64,000 nt of DNA from ZC4RG30 sp963726085 (GTDB lineage Bacteria > Pseudomonadota > Gammaproteobacteria > Steroidobacterales > Steroidobacteraceae). Location of the stretch: assembly GCA_963726085.1 (NCBI GenBank), contig CAVSAR010000004.1:310001-374000 (forward strand), given 5' to 3'. Below the pieces are notes generated by a model. The model was not told where the DNA came from, ran no database searches, and saw nothing but the letters and a program-made list of their open reading frames with translations. A program made the position numbers and the translations under genes. Below are positions 52,881-63,190 of the stretch, piece after piece. Every line of letters begins with the position of its first letter. The first letter of the stretch is position 1.

Positions 52881-54056
52881 GTGAAAAAGAGCCTTCCGTG
52901 GTGCGCTGCCGGGCTGCTGCTAGTGGCGGCCGTGACCCTGCCGGCCATGAAGGCACCGGCAGCGGCCCAGGATCGCAACAAGGCCGAGGCCAATCTCAAG
53001 GCCGTCCAGGACCGGATCGAGCGGGTGCGCCAGCAGGTGCAGCATGATGCGGTGGAGAAGGACCGGCTCAACCGCGACCTCAACGCAGCGGAATTGTCGG
53101 TAGCCCAGGCCCGCGGGGACCTTGCCAAGGTGCAGCAGCAACGCACCGAGCGCAGCGCCGCGCGCGCGCAGCTGGAGAAGGACCGCATCGAGCGCGAACA
53201 GCAGCGCAGCCGCACCGTGCAGAACCTGACCGACCAACTGCGCGCGGCCTATTTCATGGGCCGCAACGAACCGCTGAAACTGCTGCTGAATCAAAAGGAT
53301 CCGGCCCAGTTCGGCCGCAATTTAACTTATTACGGGTATTTTGGCCGGCTGCGGGCAAGCCAGATCAGCGAGATTAATGAAAATATCGCCAAGATCGACG
53401 AACTTAAAACCAAGATTGAAGCAGAAGACGCGGAATTGGCGCGCCTTGAGGAGCAGAATCGCGACCGGATCGCGCAGCTGGACGCGGCGCGCCGGCAGCG
53501 CGGACACGTGCTGGCCAGCCTCGAAAAGCAGTCCAGCGACCGCAATGCCACGCTCAAGCGGCTGCAGCAGCAGCAAAACCAGCTCGAGAAGCTGCTGCGC
53601 GACCTCAGCCGGGCCATCGAGGCGGCGCCCTACGATTCGAATGACGCCTTTGCCCGGCTGCGCGGCAAATTGTCCTGGCCGGTGTCAGGACATGTGGAAA
53701 CGGCCTTTGGAGACACCATTGCCGGCGGAATGCGCTCAAATGGCATCGTGATCGCAGCAGATCGCGGCACTCCCGTCATTGCGGTCAACGAGGGCCGGGT
53801 GATCTACGCCGACTGGCTGCCCGGGCGCGGACTGCTGATCATCGTGGACCATGGCAATGGCTACATGAGCCTGTACGGCCACAACGAGCAACTGTTCAAG
53901 CAGGCCGGTGCCACCGTCAGGGCAGGGGAGACCATCGCCGCGGCAGGGGATTCGGGAGGCCGCAGCAGCAGCGGCCTGTACTTCGAGATCCGCCGCGCCG
54001 GCAAGCCGGTGGATCCCAGGCCGTGGTTCCGCAGCGCGGTCCCGCCCGAGGGCTAG
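52881..54056 (+). CDS. envC: murein hydrolase activator EnvC-like protein
   Basis: 391 residues, GTG start at 52881 followed by KKS and a signal peptide ending AAAQD. A long coiled coil (about 30-245) is followed by a LytM/M23 domain (265-385). The domain is degenerate: NGIVIAADRGTPV replaces the first zinc-ligand motif, and GLYFEIRR replaces the HLHFE-type motif. It should therefore activate amidases rather than cut peptidoglycan itself, as EnvC does at the septum. It is divergent from the rhodanese-grxC-secB block, matching conserved gene order. Confidence 0.9.
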   Translation: MKKSLPWCAAGLLLVAAVTLPAMKAPAAAQDRNKAEANLKAVQDRIERVRQQVQHDAVEKDRLNRDLNAAELSVAQARGDLAKVQQQRTERSAARAQLEKDRIEREQQRSRTVQNLTDQLRAAYFMGRNEPLKLLLNQKDPAQFGRNLTYYGYFGRLRASQISEINENIAKIDELKTKIEAEDAELARLEEQNRDRIAQLDAARRQRGHVLASLEKQSSDRNATLKRLQQQQNQLEKLLRDLSRAIEAAPYDSNDAFARLRGKLSWPVSGHVETAFGDTIAGGMRSNGIVIAADRGTPVIAVNEGRVIYADWLPGRGLLIIVDHGNGYMSLYGHNEQLFKQAGATVRAGETIAAAGDSGGRSSSGLYFEIRRAGKPVDPRPWFRSAVPPEG

Positions 54057-54227
54057 GGCCCCTGGTTCGGGGCTGATTTGGCGCCGGCGCGGCGGCACGA
54101 ATCCGCGAGAAATGCCCGGTAAATAGCGCGGGAATTGCCAACTCCGTCATCTTCCGGCAGCGGGCATTAAGTCATCCTGAATCGCCTGCAACGATTCCCG
54201 CTTCGCTGGTGACGGATTCCGCCTCGA

Positions 54228-56744
54228 ATGACGCTAGTGCCGAACAACATCAATTGGTCGAACCTGGAGCCTTACGCGCAGCTGATCGGTGCGCTGCTAC
54301 CGCGCGCCGCCGGCGTCAGCGTGTTCGACGCCAACGGCGAGGTGTGCTGGACCAGCGATCCGTCCGTGAACCCGGAACTGCCGCAGCTGGTCACCCTGTC
54401 GGTGGCCGCGTCCGCCGCGCAGAGCCAGGACCCGGGCGAGCGCGTGCTGTTGCCAGGGGATGGTCCGGTGTACCTGTTCTGGCTGCGCGATGACAACCTG
54501 GAGCTGATCTGCATCCTGGCCATCAGCTGGCGCAGCGGTGATTTCGAGCAGCGCACATTTGCCTTCGTGCACTCGCTGGTCAAGCCAGCCATCGAAGTGC
54601 TGCGTCGTGAGCTGGACTCGCGCGTGCAGCTGCTGCGCATGAACCACACCATGTCCGAACGCGATCGCGACCTGGATGCGCTGCTGCTGGCCGGCGGCGA
54701 GGCCGAGCGGCGCGAAGCATCCGGCGACGAGATCAAGAACCTGCTGCAGACCGCCACCGCGCACCTGCGCTGCGAATTCTCGGCGCTGGTGGTGCCGGAG
54801 CGCAGCCTGGTGGTCATCGCCAAGGCCGAGGGCCACAACGTGGATACCTCGGTGCTGGCCAAGGTGCATCGGCACCTGTTGTCACTGGCACAGGTGCGCA
54901 GCGAACCGGTGGTGCTCAATGCCGCCGATTCACTGCCGGGCGTGACCCTGGCCTACCGCGTGCTGTCGAGCCCGGTGCGCAACCCGGCCGGGCGCGCCGG
55001 TGGCGTGCTGGCGCTGTTTCGCGCGCTGGATGCGCCGGAATTTCGCGAGCGCGACGCGCAGATGGCCGACCTGCTGGCGCGCCGCGCCGCCACCCTGATC
55101 GAATCCAGCTACGACTCGCTGTCGGGGCTGCTGACGCGCAGTGCCTTCGAGCAGCGCGCCCGCGCGTTGCTGGGCGAACGCGCCAGCGAACGGCGCATGA
55201 CCTGGAGCGGGCTGTACATCGACAGCGACCGCCTGCACGTCATCAATGACAACTTCGGCATGTACGTCGGCGACAAGCTGATTGCCAAGCTGGGCGAACT
55301 GATCCGCTCGCGACTGGTGCCCGGCGCGCTGGCGGCGCGGATTTCCGGCGACCGCTTTGCCATCCTGCTGCCCACCGGTCCGGAGGAGGCCGTGGCCTTC
55401 GCCGAGGCGCTGCGCCAGGGCGTGGCGGCCGTAAAGGCGGCGCACCTGGGCGCGGGCGACGACAGCAGCTTCTCCGCCTCGGTGAGCATCGGGGTGTCGG
55501 CCATCGTCGATCCGCGCGTGGAATTCGCGCACGTGTTTGCCGTGGCCGAGACCGCCTGCAAGGCGGCCAAGGATCGCGGTCGCAACCGCGTCGAGCTCTA
55601 CCAGGCCAGCGACGTGTCCATCATGCAGCGTCATGAAGACCTGAACATGGCCCCGAGCCTGCGCGCGGCCATCAGCGAAAATCGCATGCGCCTGGATTCG
55701 CAGCTGATCGTGCCGCTGCCCGGCTCGCGCCACGCCGTGCCGCATTTCGAGCTGTTGCTGCGCATGATCGATGACAAGGGCGAGACTGTCGGTCCGGACC
55801 GCTTCATGTCCTCTGCCGTGCGCTACCAGCTGATGCCCACCGTGGATCGCTGGGTGCTCAACGAGGCGGTGCGGCAACTCAAGCCGCATGCGGCGACACT
55901 GGCCGACCAGCCGGTGGTGTTCACCATCAATATTTCCGGCCAGTCCCTGGGGGAAGCCAGCTTCGGGGATTTCGTGTGCGAGCTGCTGGCCAGCAGCGGA
56001 ATTAACCCCAAGGTATTTTGTTTCGAGCTGACAGAGAGCGCGGCGATCGCCAACCTGGCCACGGCAGAGGTGCTGATGCGCCGCCTGCGGGCGATGGGTT
56101 GCACGATCGCGCTGGACGACTTCGGCACCGGACTGTCATCACTGGCGTACCTGCGCGCGTTGCCGGTGGACATGCTCAAGATCGACGGCAGTTTCGTGCG
56201 CGACATCCTCAAGGATCCGCGCGCGGAGTCGATGGTCCAGGCCATCGCACAGCTGGCGCGCTCGATGAAGCTGGTCACGGTGGCCGAATACGTCGAGTCC
56301 GACGAGATCCGGTTGCGCGTGGCCACCCTGGGCGTGGACTACGGCCAGGGTTTTGCCATCGCGCGGCCGGTGTCCATGGCCATCACGGTGGCGGAGCTGC
56401 CGGTGTATGCCACGCGCGTGTCCTATGGTCGCGAGCTCGACGGGCTGCTGCAGGACGCCGAGCATTTTGATTCGCTGGACAGCACCGATGTGGCCGAGAT
56501 CACCGTGCCCAGTCGCGATTCGCGCGCCAGCCAGGGTGATGCGGGGCAATCGGCCAGCACTGCCGCGCACGATCCGAGCACCTATGAGGTGATGGAAGGG
56601 GAAGTGACGCAGGAGGTACAAGGCCCCGTGCCCGGCCAGGAGCCGGGAGCCGAGGAGAACACGCAGCGACGCCTGGAGCGGATGCTCGAGGAATCCTTCA
56701 TCGATCGCAGGGGCAACCAGCAGCGGCGGTCCGGCAACACGTAG
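54228..56744 (+). CDS. cytosolic GAF / degenerate GGDEF / EAL protein
   Basis: An 838-residue protein without membrane helices. An N-terminal region (1-130) is followed by a short coiled coil, a GAF-like domain (about 165-300), GGDEF-like (305-465), EAL-like (480-735) and an acidic, disordered tail ending in RRGNQQRR. The cyclase motif is RISGDRFAIL (SGDRF instead of GGDEF), so synthesis is unlikely. The EAL domain has ELLLRM instead of EALLRW and AEYVES instead of AEGVE, but keeps NISGQSL, ELTESA, DDFGTGLSS, LKIDGSF and GQGF. It is either a weak phosphodiesterase or a c-di-GMP-binding protein. Confidence 0.87.
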   Translation: MTLVPNNINWSNLEPYAQLIGALLPRAAGVSVFDANGEVCWTSDPSVNPELPQLVTLSVAASAAQSQDPGERVLLPGDGPVYLFWLRDDNLELICILAISWRSGDFEQRTFAFVHSLVKPAIEVLRRELDSRVQLLRMNHTMSERDRDLDALLLAGGEAERREASGDEIKNLLQTATAHLRCEFSALVVPERSLVVIAKAEGHNVDTSVLAKVHRHLLSLAQVRSEPVVLNAADSLPGVTLAYRVLSSPVRNPAGRAGGVLALFRALDAPEFRERDAQMADLLARRAATLIESSYDSLSGLLTRSAFEQRARALLGERASERRMTWSGLYIDSDRLHVINDNFGMYVGDKLIAKLGELIRSRLVPGALAARISGDRFAILLPTGPEEAVAFAEALRQGVAAVKAAHLGAGDDSSFSASVSIGVSAIVDPRVEFAHVFAVAETACKAAKDRGRNRVELYQASDVSIMQRHEDLNMAPSLRAAISENRMRLDSQLIVPLPGSRHAVPHFELLLRMIDDKGETVGPDRFMSSAVRYQLMPTVDRWVLNEAVRQLKPHAATLADQPVVFTINISGQSLGEASFGDFVCELLASSGINPKVFCFELTESAAIANLATAEVLMRRLRAMGCTIALDDFGTGLSSLAYLRALPVDMLKIDGSFVRDILKDPRAESMVQAIAQLARSMKLVTVAEYVESDEIRLRVATLGVDYGQGFAIARPVSMAITVAELPVYATRVSYGRELDGLLQDAEHFDSLDSTDVAEITVPSRDSRASQGDAGQSASTAAHDPSTYEVMEGEVTQEVQGPVPGQEPGAEENTQRRLERMLEESFIDRRGNQQRRSGNT

Positions 56745-56772
56745 ACTTGCGCTTTGCCGCCCCGGAGCGCCC

Positions 56773-57435
56773 GTGCACCTGATCGCCGACTTCGTCCTGC
56801 ACCTGGACCGCCACCTGGTCGAGCTGCTGATGCGCTACGACCTGTGGATCTACGCCATTGTCTTCGTGGTGATCTTCGCCGAGACCGGCTTCGTGGTGAC
56901 GCCGTTCCTGCCGGGGGACTCACTGCTGTTTGCGCTGGGCGCACTGGCCGCGGTGGACACCAGCGGCACGCTGAAGGCCCCCGCGGTGGCGGCGTTGCTC
57001 AGCGCAGCGGCCATCCTGGGCAACACCCTCAACTATTCCATCGGCAGGTTCATCGGCACCAAGGCCTTCAGCGGGCGCTACCGGTTCATCAAGGTGCAGT
57101 ACCTGCGCCAGACCGAACGCTATTTCCAGCGCCACGGGGCCGGGACCATCGTGCTGTCGCGCTTCGCGCCCATCATCCGCACCTTCGCGCCGTTCGTGGC
57201 CGGCATCGGGCACATGGGCTACCTGAAGTTCCAGGGCTACAACGTGCTGGGTGCGGTGCTGTGGGTCAACCTGATCACCTGGGCAGGCTATTTCTTTGGC
57301 AACCTGCCGGTGATCCGGGACAACTTCGGGCTGGTCACCATCGGGATCATCCTGGTGTCCATGCTGCCGATGGTGGTGATGCTGTTCAGGACAGCAGGTG
57401 ACGCACCGCCGCCACCAGCACGCCCAGAATCATGA
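56773..57435 (+). CDS. DedA-family (VTT domain) membrane protein
   Basis: 220 residues, GTG start at 56773 with GGAG six bases upstream. The DedA motifs are VVIFAETGFVVTPFLPGDSLLFALG and FQRHGAGTIVLSRFAPIIRTFAPFVAGIGHM, including the conserved Glu and the R-x3-P-R-like loop. DedA proteins flip phospholipids or undecaprenyl phosphate and help maintain the proton motive force. Its last 50 bp overlap the convergent MAPEG gene, so its Pro-rich tail (DAPPPPARPES) is coded opposite the end of that gene. Confidence 0.92.
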   Translation: MHLIADFVLHLDRHLVELLMRYDLWIYAIVFVVIFAETGFVVTPFLPGDSLLFALGALAAVDTSGTLKAPAVAALLSAAAILGNTLNYSIGRFIGTKAFSGRYRFIKVQYLRQTERYFQRHGAGTIVLSRFAPIIRTFAPFVAGIGHMGYLKFQGYNVLGAVLWVNLITWAGYFFGNLPVIRDNFGLVTIGIILVSMLPMVVMLFRTAGDAPPPPARPES

Positions 57436-57790
57436 CCATCACGGGCAGCTGGGTCAGCGCAAACCCCAGGCTGCGCGACTTCGGGTCGCGCGTGTAGCTG
57501 AAGAAGTAGATCATCCGGCCGACCAAGTACACCGCACCCAAGGCCGCGGCCCAGAGGGCGCTGACCTGGGCAAACAGCCAGATGGCCGGCAGGAATACCA
57601 CCAGCTGCTCCAGCGAATTCATCTGCACGCGAAAATAGCGCTCGAAGATCTCGTTGCCGGTGGTCGCCGGGGCCGATATCTTGTACTTGCCGCGGGCCCA
57701 GCCCACGGCTGAACCAAAGAAGATGAATTGCACCAGGGACAGTGCAATGACGATTTCGACCCAGGTGTCAGGTGCGGTGGGCATAGGCAT
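57386..57790 (-). CDS. MAPEG family membrane protein
   Basis: 134 residues from ATG 57790; a longer frame upstream is a shadow of the SRPBCC gene. There are four helices. The MAPEG motif is in FERYFRVQMNSLEQLVVFLPAIWLFA, which contains the ERxxxxxxN(Q)xxE pattern of glutathione-binding eicosanoid/GST-like membrane proteins. The C-terminal helix ends LVAAVRHLLS. It is probably a membrane glutathione transferase of unknown substrate. Its 3' end overlaps the DedA gene tail to tail by 50 bp. Confidence 0.87.
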   Translation of the reverse strand: MPMPTAPDTWVEIVIALSLVQFIFFGSAVGWARGKYKISAPATTGNEIFERYFRVQMNSLEQLVVFLPAIWLFAQVSALWAAALGAVYLVGRMIYFFSYTRDPKSRSLGFALTQLPVMVMILGVLVAAVRHLLS

Positions 57791-57820
57791 GGCTCCCTTC
57801 AGGAAATGGCAGAATACCCC

Positions 57821-58280
57821 ATGGCTACACGGACACGCGGCTATGCCTTGCGGGCGGATATCGCCGCCCCACCCTCGCGGGTCTGGGCCGCGTTGACTGA
57901 ACCGGTGTTGCTGAGCCGCTGGCTGGGACTGGACGTGCGCGTCCAGGCGCGCCAGGGCGGGCATTTCACCATCACCCTGGCCCCGGGCCTGACCCGCGAG
58001 GCGACCATCGACATCTTTGAACCGCCGCGGCGCCTGCGGCTGATTTACCAGCCGCCGCCTTCGTTGCCGGCCATGGATGCCGCGGTGGTGGATGACTTCC
58101 TGATCGGCCGGGAAGACGATGCTACGGTGGTGCGACTGCTGTGTTCTGGCGTGCCCGAGCACGATGAGTGGGCTGCACATTTCAGCCCAGACCAAGGGCA
58201 TCATGGAGCGCGCGGTGCAGCGCCTGCGGGTACTGGTTGAACAACAGGGGCGGGTCGCCTCCATGGACGGGACGTCATGA
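57821..58280 (+). CDS. SRPBCC (START/Bet v 1-like) domain protein, frameshifted near the end
   Basis: ATG 57821 begins MATRTRGYALRADIAAPPSRVW, followed by EPVLLSRWLGLDV and TREATIDIFEPPRRLRLIY, the helix-grip fold of AHSA1/polyketide cyclase-like proteins. After VPEHDEW the frame breaks at the G run 58170-58172. With one more G the next frame gives GLHISAQTKGIMERAVQRLR and ends at TGA 58278-58280, which overlaps the next gene as ATGA. Corrected length is about 153 residues. The ligand is unknown. Uncorrected, the frame ends at 58240 with an unrelated tail. Confidence 0.75.
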
Positions 58281-58615
58281 CGAAATTTCTCTTGCGCGCG
58301 GTCATCGCCGCGGTGGGGTTGTGGATCGCCACGCTGCTGGTATCGGGGCTGCATATCGTGGACCCGATGACGCTGATCCTGGCGGCGCTGCTGCTGGGTA
58401 TCTGCAATGCATTCGTGAAGCCCGTCCTGGTGATACTGACCCTGCCCATCACCATCCTGACGCTGGGCATCTTCCTGCTGGTGATCAACGCCGCCATGCT
58501 GGCGCTGGTGGCCTGGATGCTGCCCGGCTTCACCATCTCCGGCTTTGGCGCGGCCCTGCTCGGGGCGATAATTGTCAGTATCACCGGCCTTATTGGATCA
58601 ATGCTGACTAAATAG
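58277..58615 (+). CDS. small four-helix membrane protein, phage-holin-4-like (YvlD) family
   Basis: 112 residues, nearly all hydrophobic, with four predicted helices. The pattern GICNAFVKPVLVILTLPITILTLGIFLLVINAAMLALVAWMLPGF is the PF04020 signature. Despite the family name these are ordinary chromosomal membrane proteins with no known function, and no phage genes are nearby. It overlaps the SRPBCC gene by 4 bp. Confidence 0.9.
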   Translation: MTKFLLRAVIAAVGLWIATLLVSGLHIVDPMTLILAALLLGICNAFVKPVLVILTLPITILTLGIFLLVINAAMLALVAWMLPGFTISGFGAALLGAIIVSITGLIGSMLTK

Positions 58616-58620
58616 CTGGC

Positions 58621-59534
58621 TCAGGACACGGTTATTGATTCTCTGGTGGGCCAATTGATCATCAATACGCCAGCCAGGATGATCAGGGCGCCCACCAGCT
58701 GCAGCAGGCTGAGGCGCTCGTCCAGGCCCACGTAGCCCACCACCGCGGCCAGCGCCGGGTTGACGTAGCTGTAGGTTCCCACCTGCGCCGGGGTGGCATG
58801 CCGGGCCAGCCAGGCATAGGCCACGTAGGCAAGACAGGAGCTGAAAACCACCAGGTAGACCAGGGACAAAAGTCCCGGCCGCGACCAGGTCCACAGGCTC
58901 AGTTCACCCCGCGCCAGGCCCACCAGCGACAGCATCACCCCGCCCATCAGCATCTGGGTTCCCAGCATGGCGAAGATGTCCAGCTTCACGGAGTGGTTGC
59001 GCATGTAGATGGTGCCCAGTGACCACACGATGCAGGCCAGCAAGATGACCAGCTGTGGCACCAGCGGCACGGTGTCGGCGGGGGTCCCGGCAAATCCGCG
59101 GGCCGGCCACACCAGCAAGATCGTGCCGATGAACCCGATGCAAAGACCGGCCACGGCCCGCACTTCGGGCCGGTGCGAGCGCGCGCCGAACAGGCCAAAG
59201 ATCACGATCCACATCGCCGACGAGGCATTGAGCAGCGCTCCGGTGTGCGAGGGCACCCACTGCATGGCCCAGACCTGCAGCCCGTTGCACACCGAGACCC
59301 CCAGCAGGGACATCATCAGCATGTGACCCCACTGGCCGTGCATCTGGCGCAGCGAGAAGCCGCGCCAGATGGCCACGGCCATCAGCAGCACGCCACTGAT
59401 GAAGAAGCGCACGCCAGCGAACAGCAGCGGCGGCAGGTGCAGCACGCCCACGCGGGTAGCCAGGTAGCTAGTGCCCCAGACCAGGTACACCGTGGCCAGG
59501 CTCAGCACCAGCAGCTTGCGCTGGCGCGGGTCGC

Positions 59535-59538
<4 letters not shown>
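58621..59538 (-). CDS. EamA-family drug/metabolite transporter
   Basis: 305 residues from ATG 59538, which overlaps the POT transporter stop (ATGA); the longer frame lies inside that gene. It has ten helices in two EamA repeats: YLVWGTSYLATRVGV at the start of the first and ILLACIVWSLGTIYMRN at the start of the second. The closest look is to YedA/RhaT-like exporters of amino acids or metabolites. It is the last gene of the dtd-tatABC-POT series. Confidence 0.88.
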
Positions 59539-61015
<1,477 letters not shown>

Positions 61016-61019
<4 letters not shown>

Positions 61020-61789
61020 GCGCCCGGTTCCGTGGTCGCTGATTTCTCTTCGGCCGCAGGCTTGCCGACCATGACGCGGGCCATGATCAGTCCCAGCTCA
61101 TACAGCAGCCACATGGGTACGGCCATCATTGACTGCGAAATCGGATCCGGTGGCGTCAGGATGGCGGCGATGACGAAGATGCCGATGACCACGTAGCCGC
61201 GCGCGTTGGCCAGCTTTTCCACCGTGATGAGGCCCGTCAGCACCAGCAGCACCACGGCCACCGGCACCTCGAAGGCCACGCCGAAGGCCAGGAACATGGT
61301 CATGGCCCAGTCCATGTAGCTGGTGATGTCCGGCATCATCTGCACGCCGGTGGGCGTGGCGCCGGCGAAGAACTTGAACAGCACCGGGAACACGAACTGG
61401 TAGGCAAAGAAAATGCCGGCGTAAAACAGCACGATCGAGGACACCAGCAGCGGCACGGCGAACTTCTTTTCCTTGCGGTACAGGCCTGGCGCGACAAAGG
61501 CCCACAGCTGGTACAGCACATAGGGCATGGCCGCGAACAGCGCCATGTAGATGGACAGCTTGAATGGCGTGGTAAACGGGGTCATGACCCCAGTGGTGAT
61601 CAGCGACGCCCCCTTGGGCAGCTGCTTGAGCAGCGGGCGCGCCAGGGTGTGGAAGATTTCGTTGCGAAAATAGGTCGCTGGCAGCACCAGGATAAACACC
61701 ACAGTTACGGCGCGCACCAGTCGGGCGCGCAGCTCCAGCAGGTGCGAGATCAGCGTGCCCTCGGCCAGCTTTTCCGCCGTGTCGCTCAC
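61016..61789 (-). CDS. tatC: Sec-independent protein translocase TatC
   Basis: 257 residues with six helices. It forms the receptor for twin-arginine signals with TatB. It begins LISHLLELRARLVRA and contains the conserved LWAFVAPGLYRKEKKF and FGVAFEVPVAVVLLVLTGL segments, including the Glu of the signal-binding groove. The Lys/Glu-rich C-terminal tail is short. It overlaps tatB by 4 bp. A likely client in the window is the carotenoid oxygenase at 27923-29515. Confidence 0.97.
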
Positions 61790-62244
61790 TTGGGCGGATC
61801 AGCCGCTGCGCTGTGTCCCGGCGGCGTCAGGTCGAGGTCCAGCGCTCCCTGCGCGGGTGCGGCGGGATCCGGCACGGGCGCATCCGGATCCAGGGGAAAC
61901 ACATCGGCCATGGGCGGCCCGCCGGCAGCGTGTGCGTGTGAAAACGCGTCGTCATTGGGATCGGGCACCGGTGCGCTGTCCACCGGCGTCGCAGGCATCG
62001 GGTCGCCATTGAACCCGGGTGGCGGCGGCGGCGTCTTGGCCTTGGCCTGCACATCGGTCATGCGATTGAGCTCTTCGAGATTGATCTCGTTCTCGATCTG
62101 CTCGCGAAACTGGCGCGCCATGGTGCGCGCCTTGCCCACCCATTTGCCTACCTTGAATACCAGCGCGGGCAGGCGCTTGGGACCCAGCACCACCAGCGCG
62201 ACAACAAAGATGACCAGCACCTCTCCAAAGTCGACCCCAAACAT
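61786..62244 (-). CDS. tatB: Sec-independent protein translocase TatB
   Basis: 152 residues. It starts MFGVDFGEVLVIFVVALVVLGPKRLP, the TatB hairpin helix with the conserved Glu8 and GP kink, followed by an amphipathic helix (VGKWVGKARTMARQFREQIENEI) and a Pro/Asp/Ala-rich disordered tail. It works with TatC in recognising twin-arginine precursors. It lies 45 bp downstream of tatA. Confidence 0.95.
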   Translation of the reverse strand: MFGVDFGEVLVIFVVALVVLGPKRLPALVFKVGKWVGKARTMARQFREQIENEINLEELNRMTDVQAKAKTPPPPPGFNGDPMPATPVDSAPVPDPNDDAFSHAHAAGGPPMADVFPLDPDAPVPDPAAPAQGALDLDLTPPGHSAAADPPK

Positions 62245-62289
62245 GGCTGCGGGTGCTTTAAGGAGTGCGGTGGTCGAAAGCCGAGCGGG

Positions 62290-62544
62290 TCAGGCCGACT
62301 TGTCCGAGGACGAAGAAGGGGTCTTGTCGGACTTGGTCTCGGAAAACTCCGCGTCCGCGCCCATGGACTGCTTGATTTGCTTGGCGGCCTTGTCGCCCTC
62401 GGCTTCACCCTCGTTCATGGCCTTCTTGAAGTTCTTGATGGCCGAGCCGACGTCACTGCCGACGGAGCCGAGCTTCTTGGTACCAAAGACCAGGATGACC
62501 ACACCCAGGACGATCAGCCAATGCCAGATGCTAAGTGAACCCAT
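62290..62544 (-). CDS. tatA: Sec-independent protein translocase TatA
   Basis: 84 residues from ATG 62544 (MGSLSIWHWLIVLGVVILVFG); the frame upstream to 62640 overlaps the dtd gene. It has a single membrane helix, then the FGTKKL hinge and an amphipathic helix (DVGSAIKNFKKAMNE), and an acidic/Ser-rich tail. It forms the translocation pore. It is the first tat gene, 37 bp after dtd. Confidence 0.95.
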   Translation of the reverse strand: MGSLSIWHWLIVLGVVILVFGTKKLGSVGSDVGSAIKNFKKAMNEGEAEGDKAAKQIKQSMGADAEFSETKSDKTPSSSSDKSA

Positions 62545-62581
62545 CGAAGTGCTCCGTAACCTGCGTGCGAGGGGATTCCCA

Positions 62582-63070
62582 TCATAAGACAAGGGAGTCC
62601 GGGGGACCCGGAAAGTTCTGTTTTGTGGGGGGTGGCACACGAAGACTGAAGGTCACCGGCCCGTCGTTGGTGAGGCTTACCTGCATGTCGGCCCCGAAAA
62701 CCCCGGCCGCCACGGCCGGGTGCCGGGCCCGCGCGGCGGCGCACAGCGCCTCGAACAGGCTGCGGGCCGCGTCGGGCGCCGCCGCGTGGCTGAAGCCCGG
62801 GCGCGTGCCGTGCGCGGTGTCCGCCACCAGCGTGAACTGCGGCACCAGCAGCAATCCGCCGCCGACCTGGCCCAGGTCCAGGTTCATGCGCCCGGCGGCA
62901 TCGGCAAATACGCGATAGGTCAGGATGCGCTCCAGCAGCCGCTGCCCCGAGGCTTGCGTGTCATCCTGCTCCACGCCGATCAGCGCCAGGATGCCCTTGT
63001 CGATGGCGCCGGCGGTTTGCCCGCCAATGTCCACCCGGGCATGCGTGACCCGCTGAATCAGAGCCATCAT
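62582..63070 (-). CDS. dtd: D-aminoacyl-tRNA deacylase
   Basis: 162 residues; removes D-amino acids and mischarged Gly from tRNA. It starts ALIQRVTHARVDIGG, the conserved DTD N-terminus. The motif normally read SQFTL is PQFTLVADTAHGTRPGFS here, and the C-terminal Gly-cisPro motif is NDGPVTFSL. A 17-residue extension (PPPTKQNFPGPPDSLVL) makes it longer than the usual 145. Codons 1 and 2 are both Met (63070 and 63067). dtd in front of tatABC is seen in several gammaproteobacteria. Confidence 0.93.
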   Translation of the reverse strand: MMALIQRVTHARVDIGGQTAGAIDKGILALIGVEQDDTQASGQRLLERILTYRVFADAAGRMNLDLGQVGGGLLLVPQFTLVADTAHGTRPGFSHAAAPDAARSLFEALCAAARARHPAVAAGVFGADMQVSLTNDGPVTFSLRVPPPTKQNFPGPPDSLVL

Positions 63071-63190
63071 TTGTGAGGACCGGCATCAACCCCATGATTT
63101 TCCGGGTGCAGCATGCCCGCAAGGTGGCTTTCTCGCCAGCCGGTCCGTAATATTCTCCGCCGCTTGCGCCGCTTTTTATGAGGTCGTTTG

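Noticed and set aside
58277..58615. Evidence of a prophage from the phage-holin-like family name
   Set aside because: The family is a common chromosomal membrane protein, and no other phage gene or attachment site is seen.
61649..62587. A 312-codon plus-strand frame across tatB and tatA
   Set aside because: It spans the starts and stops of recognised tat genes and encodes low-complexity Ser/Ala/Thr sequence.
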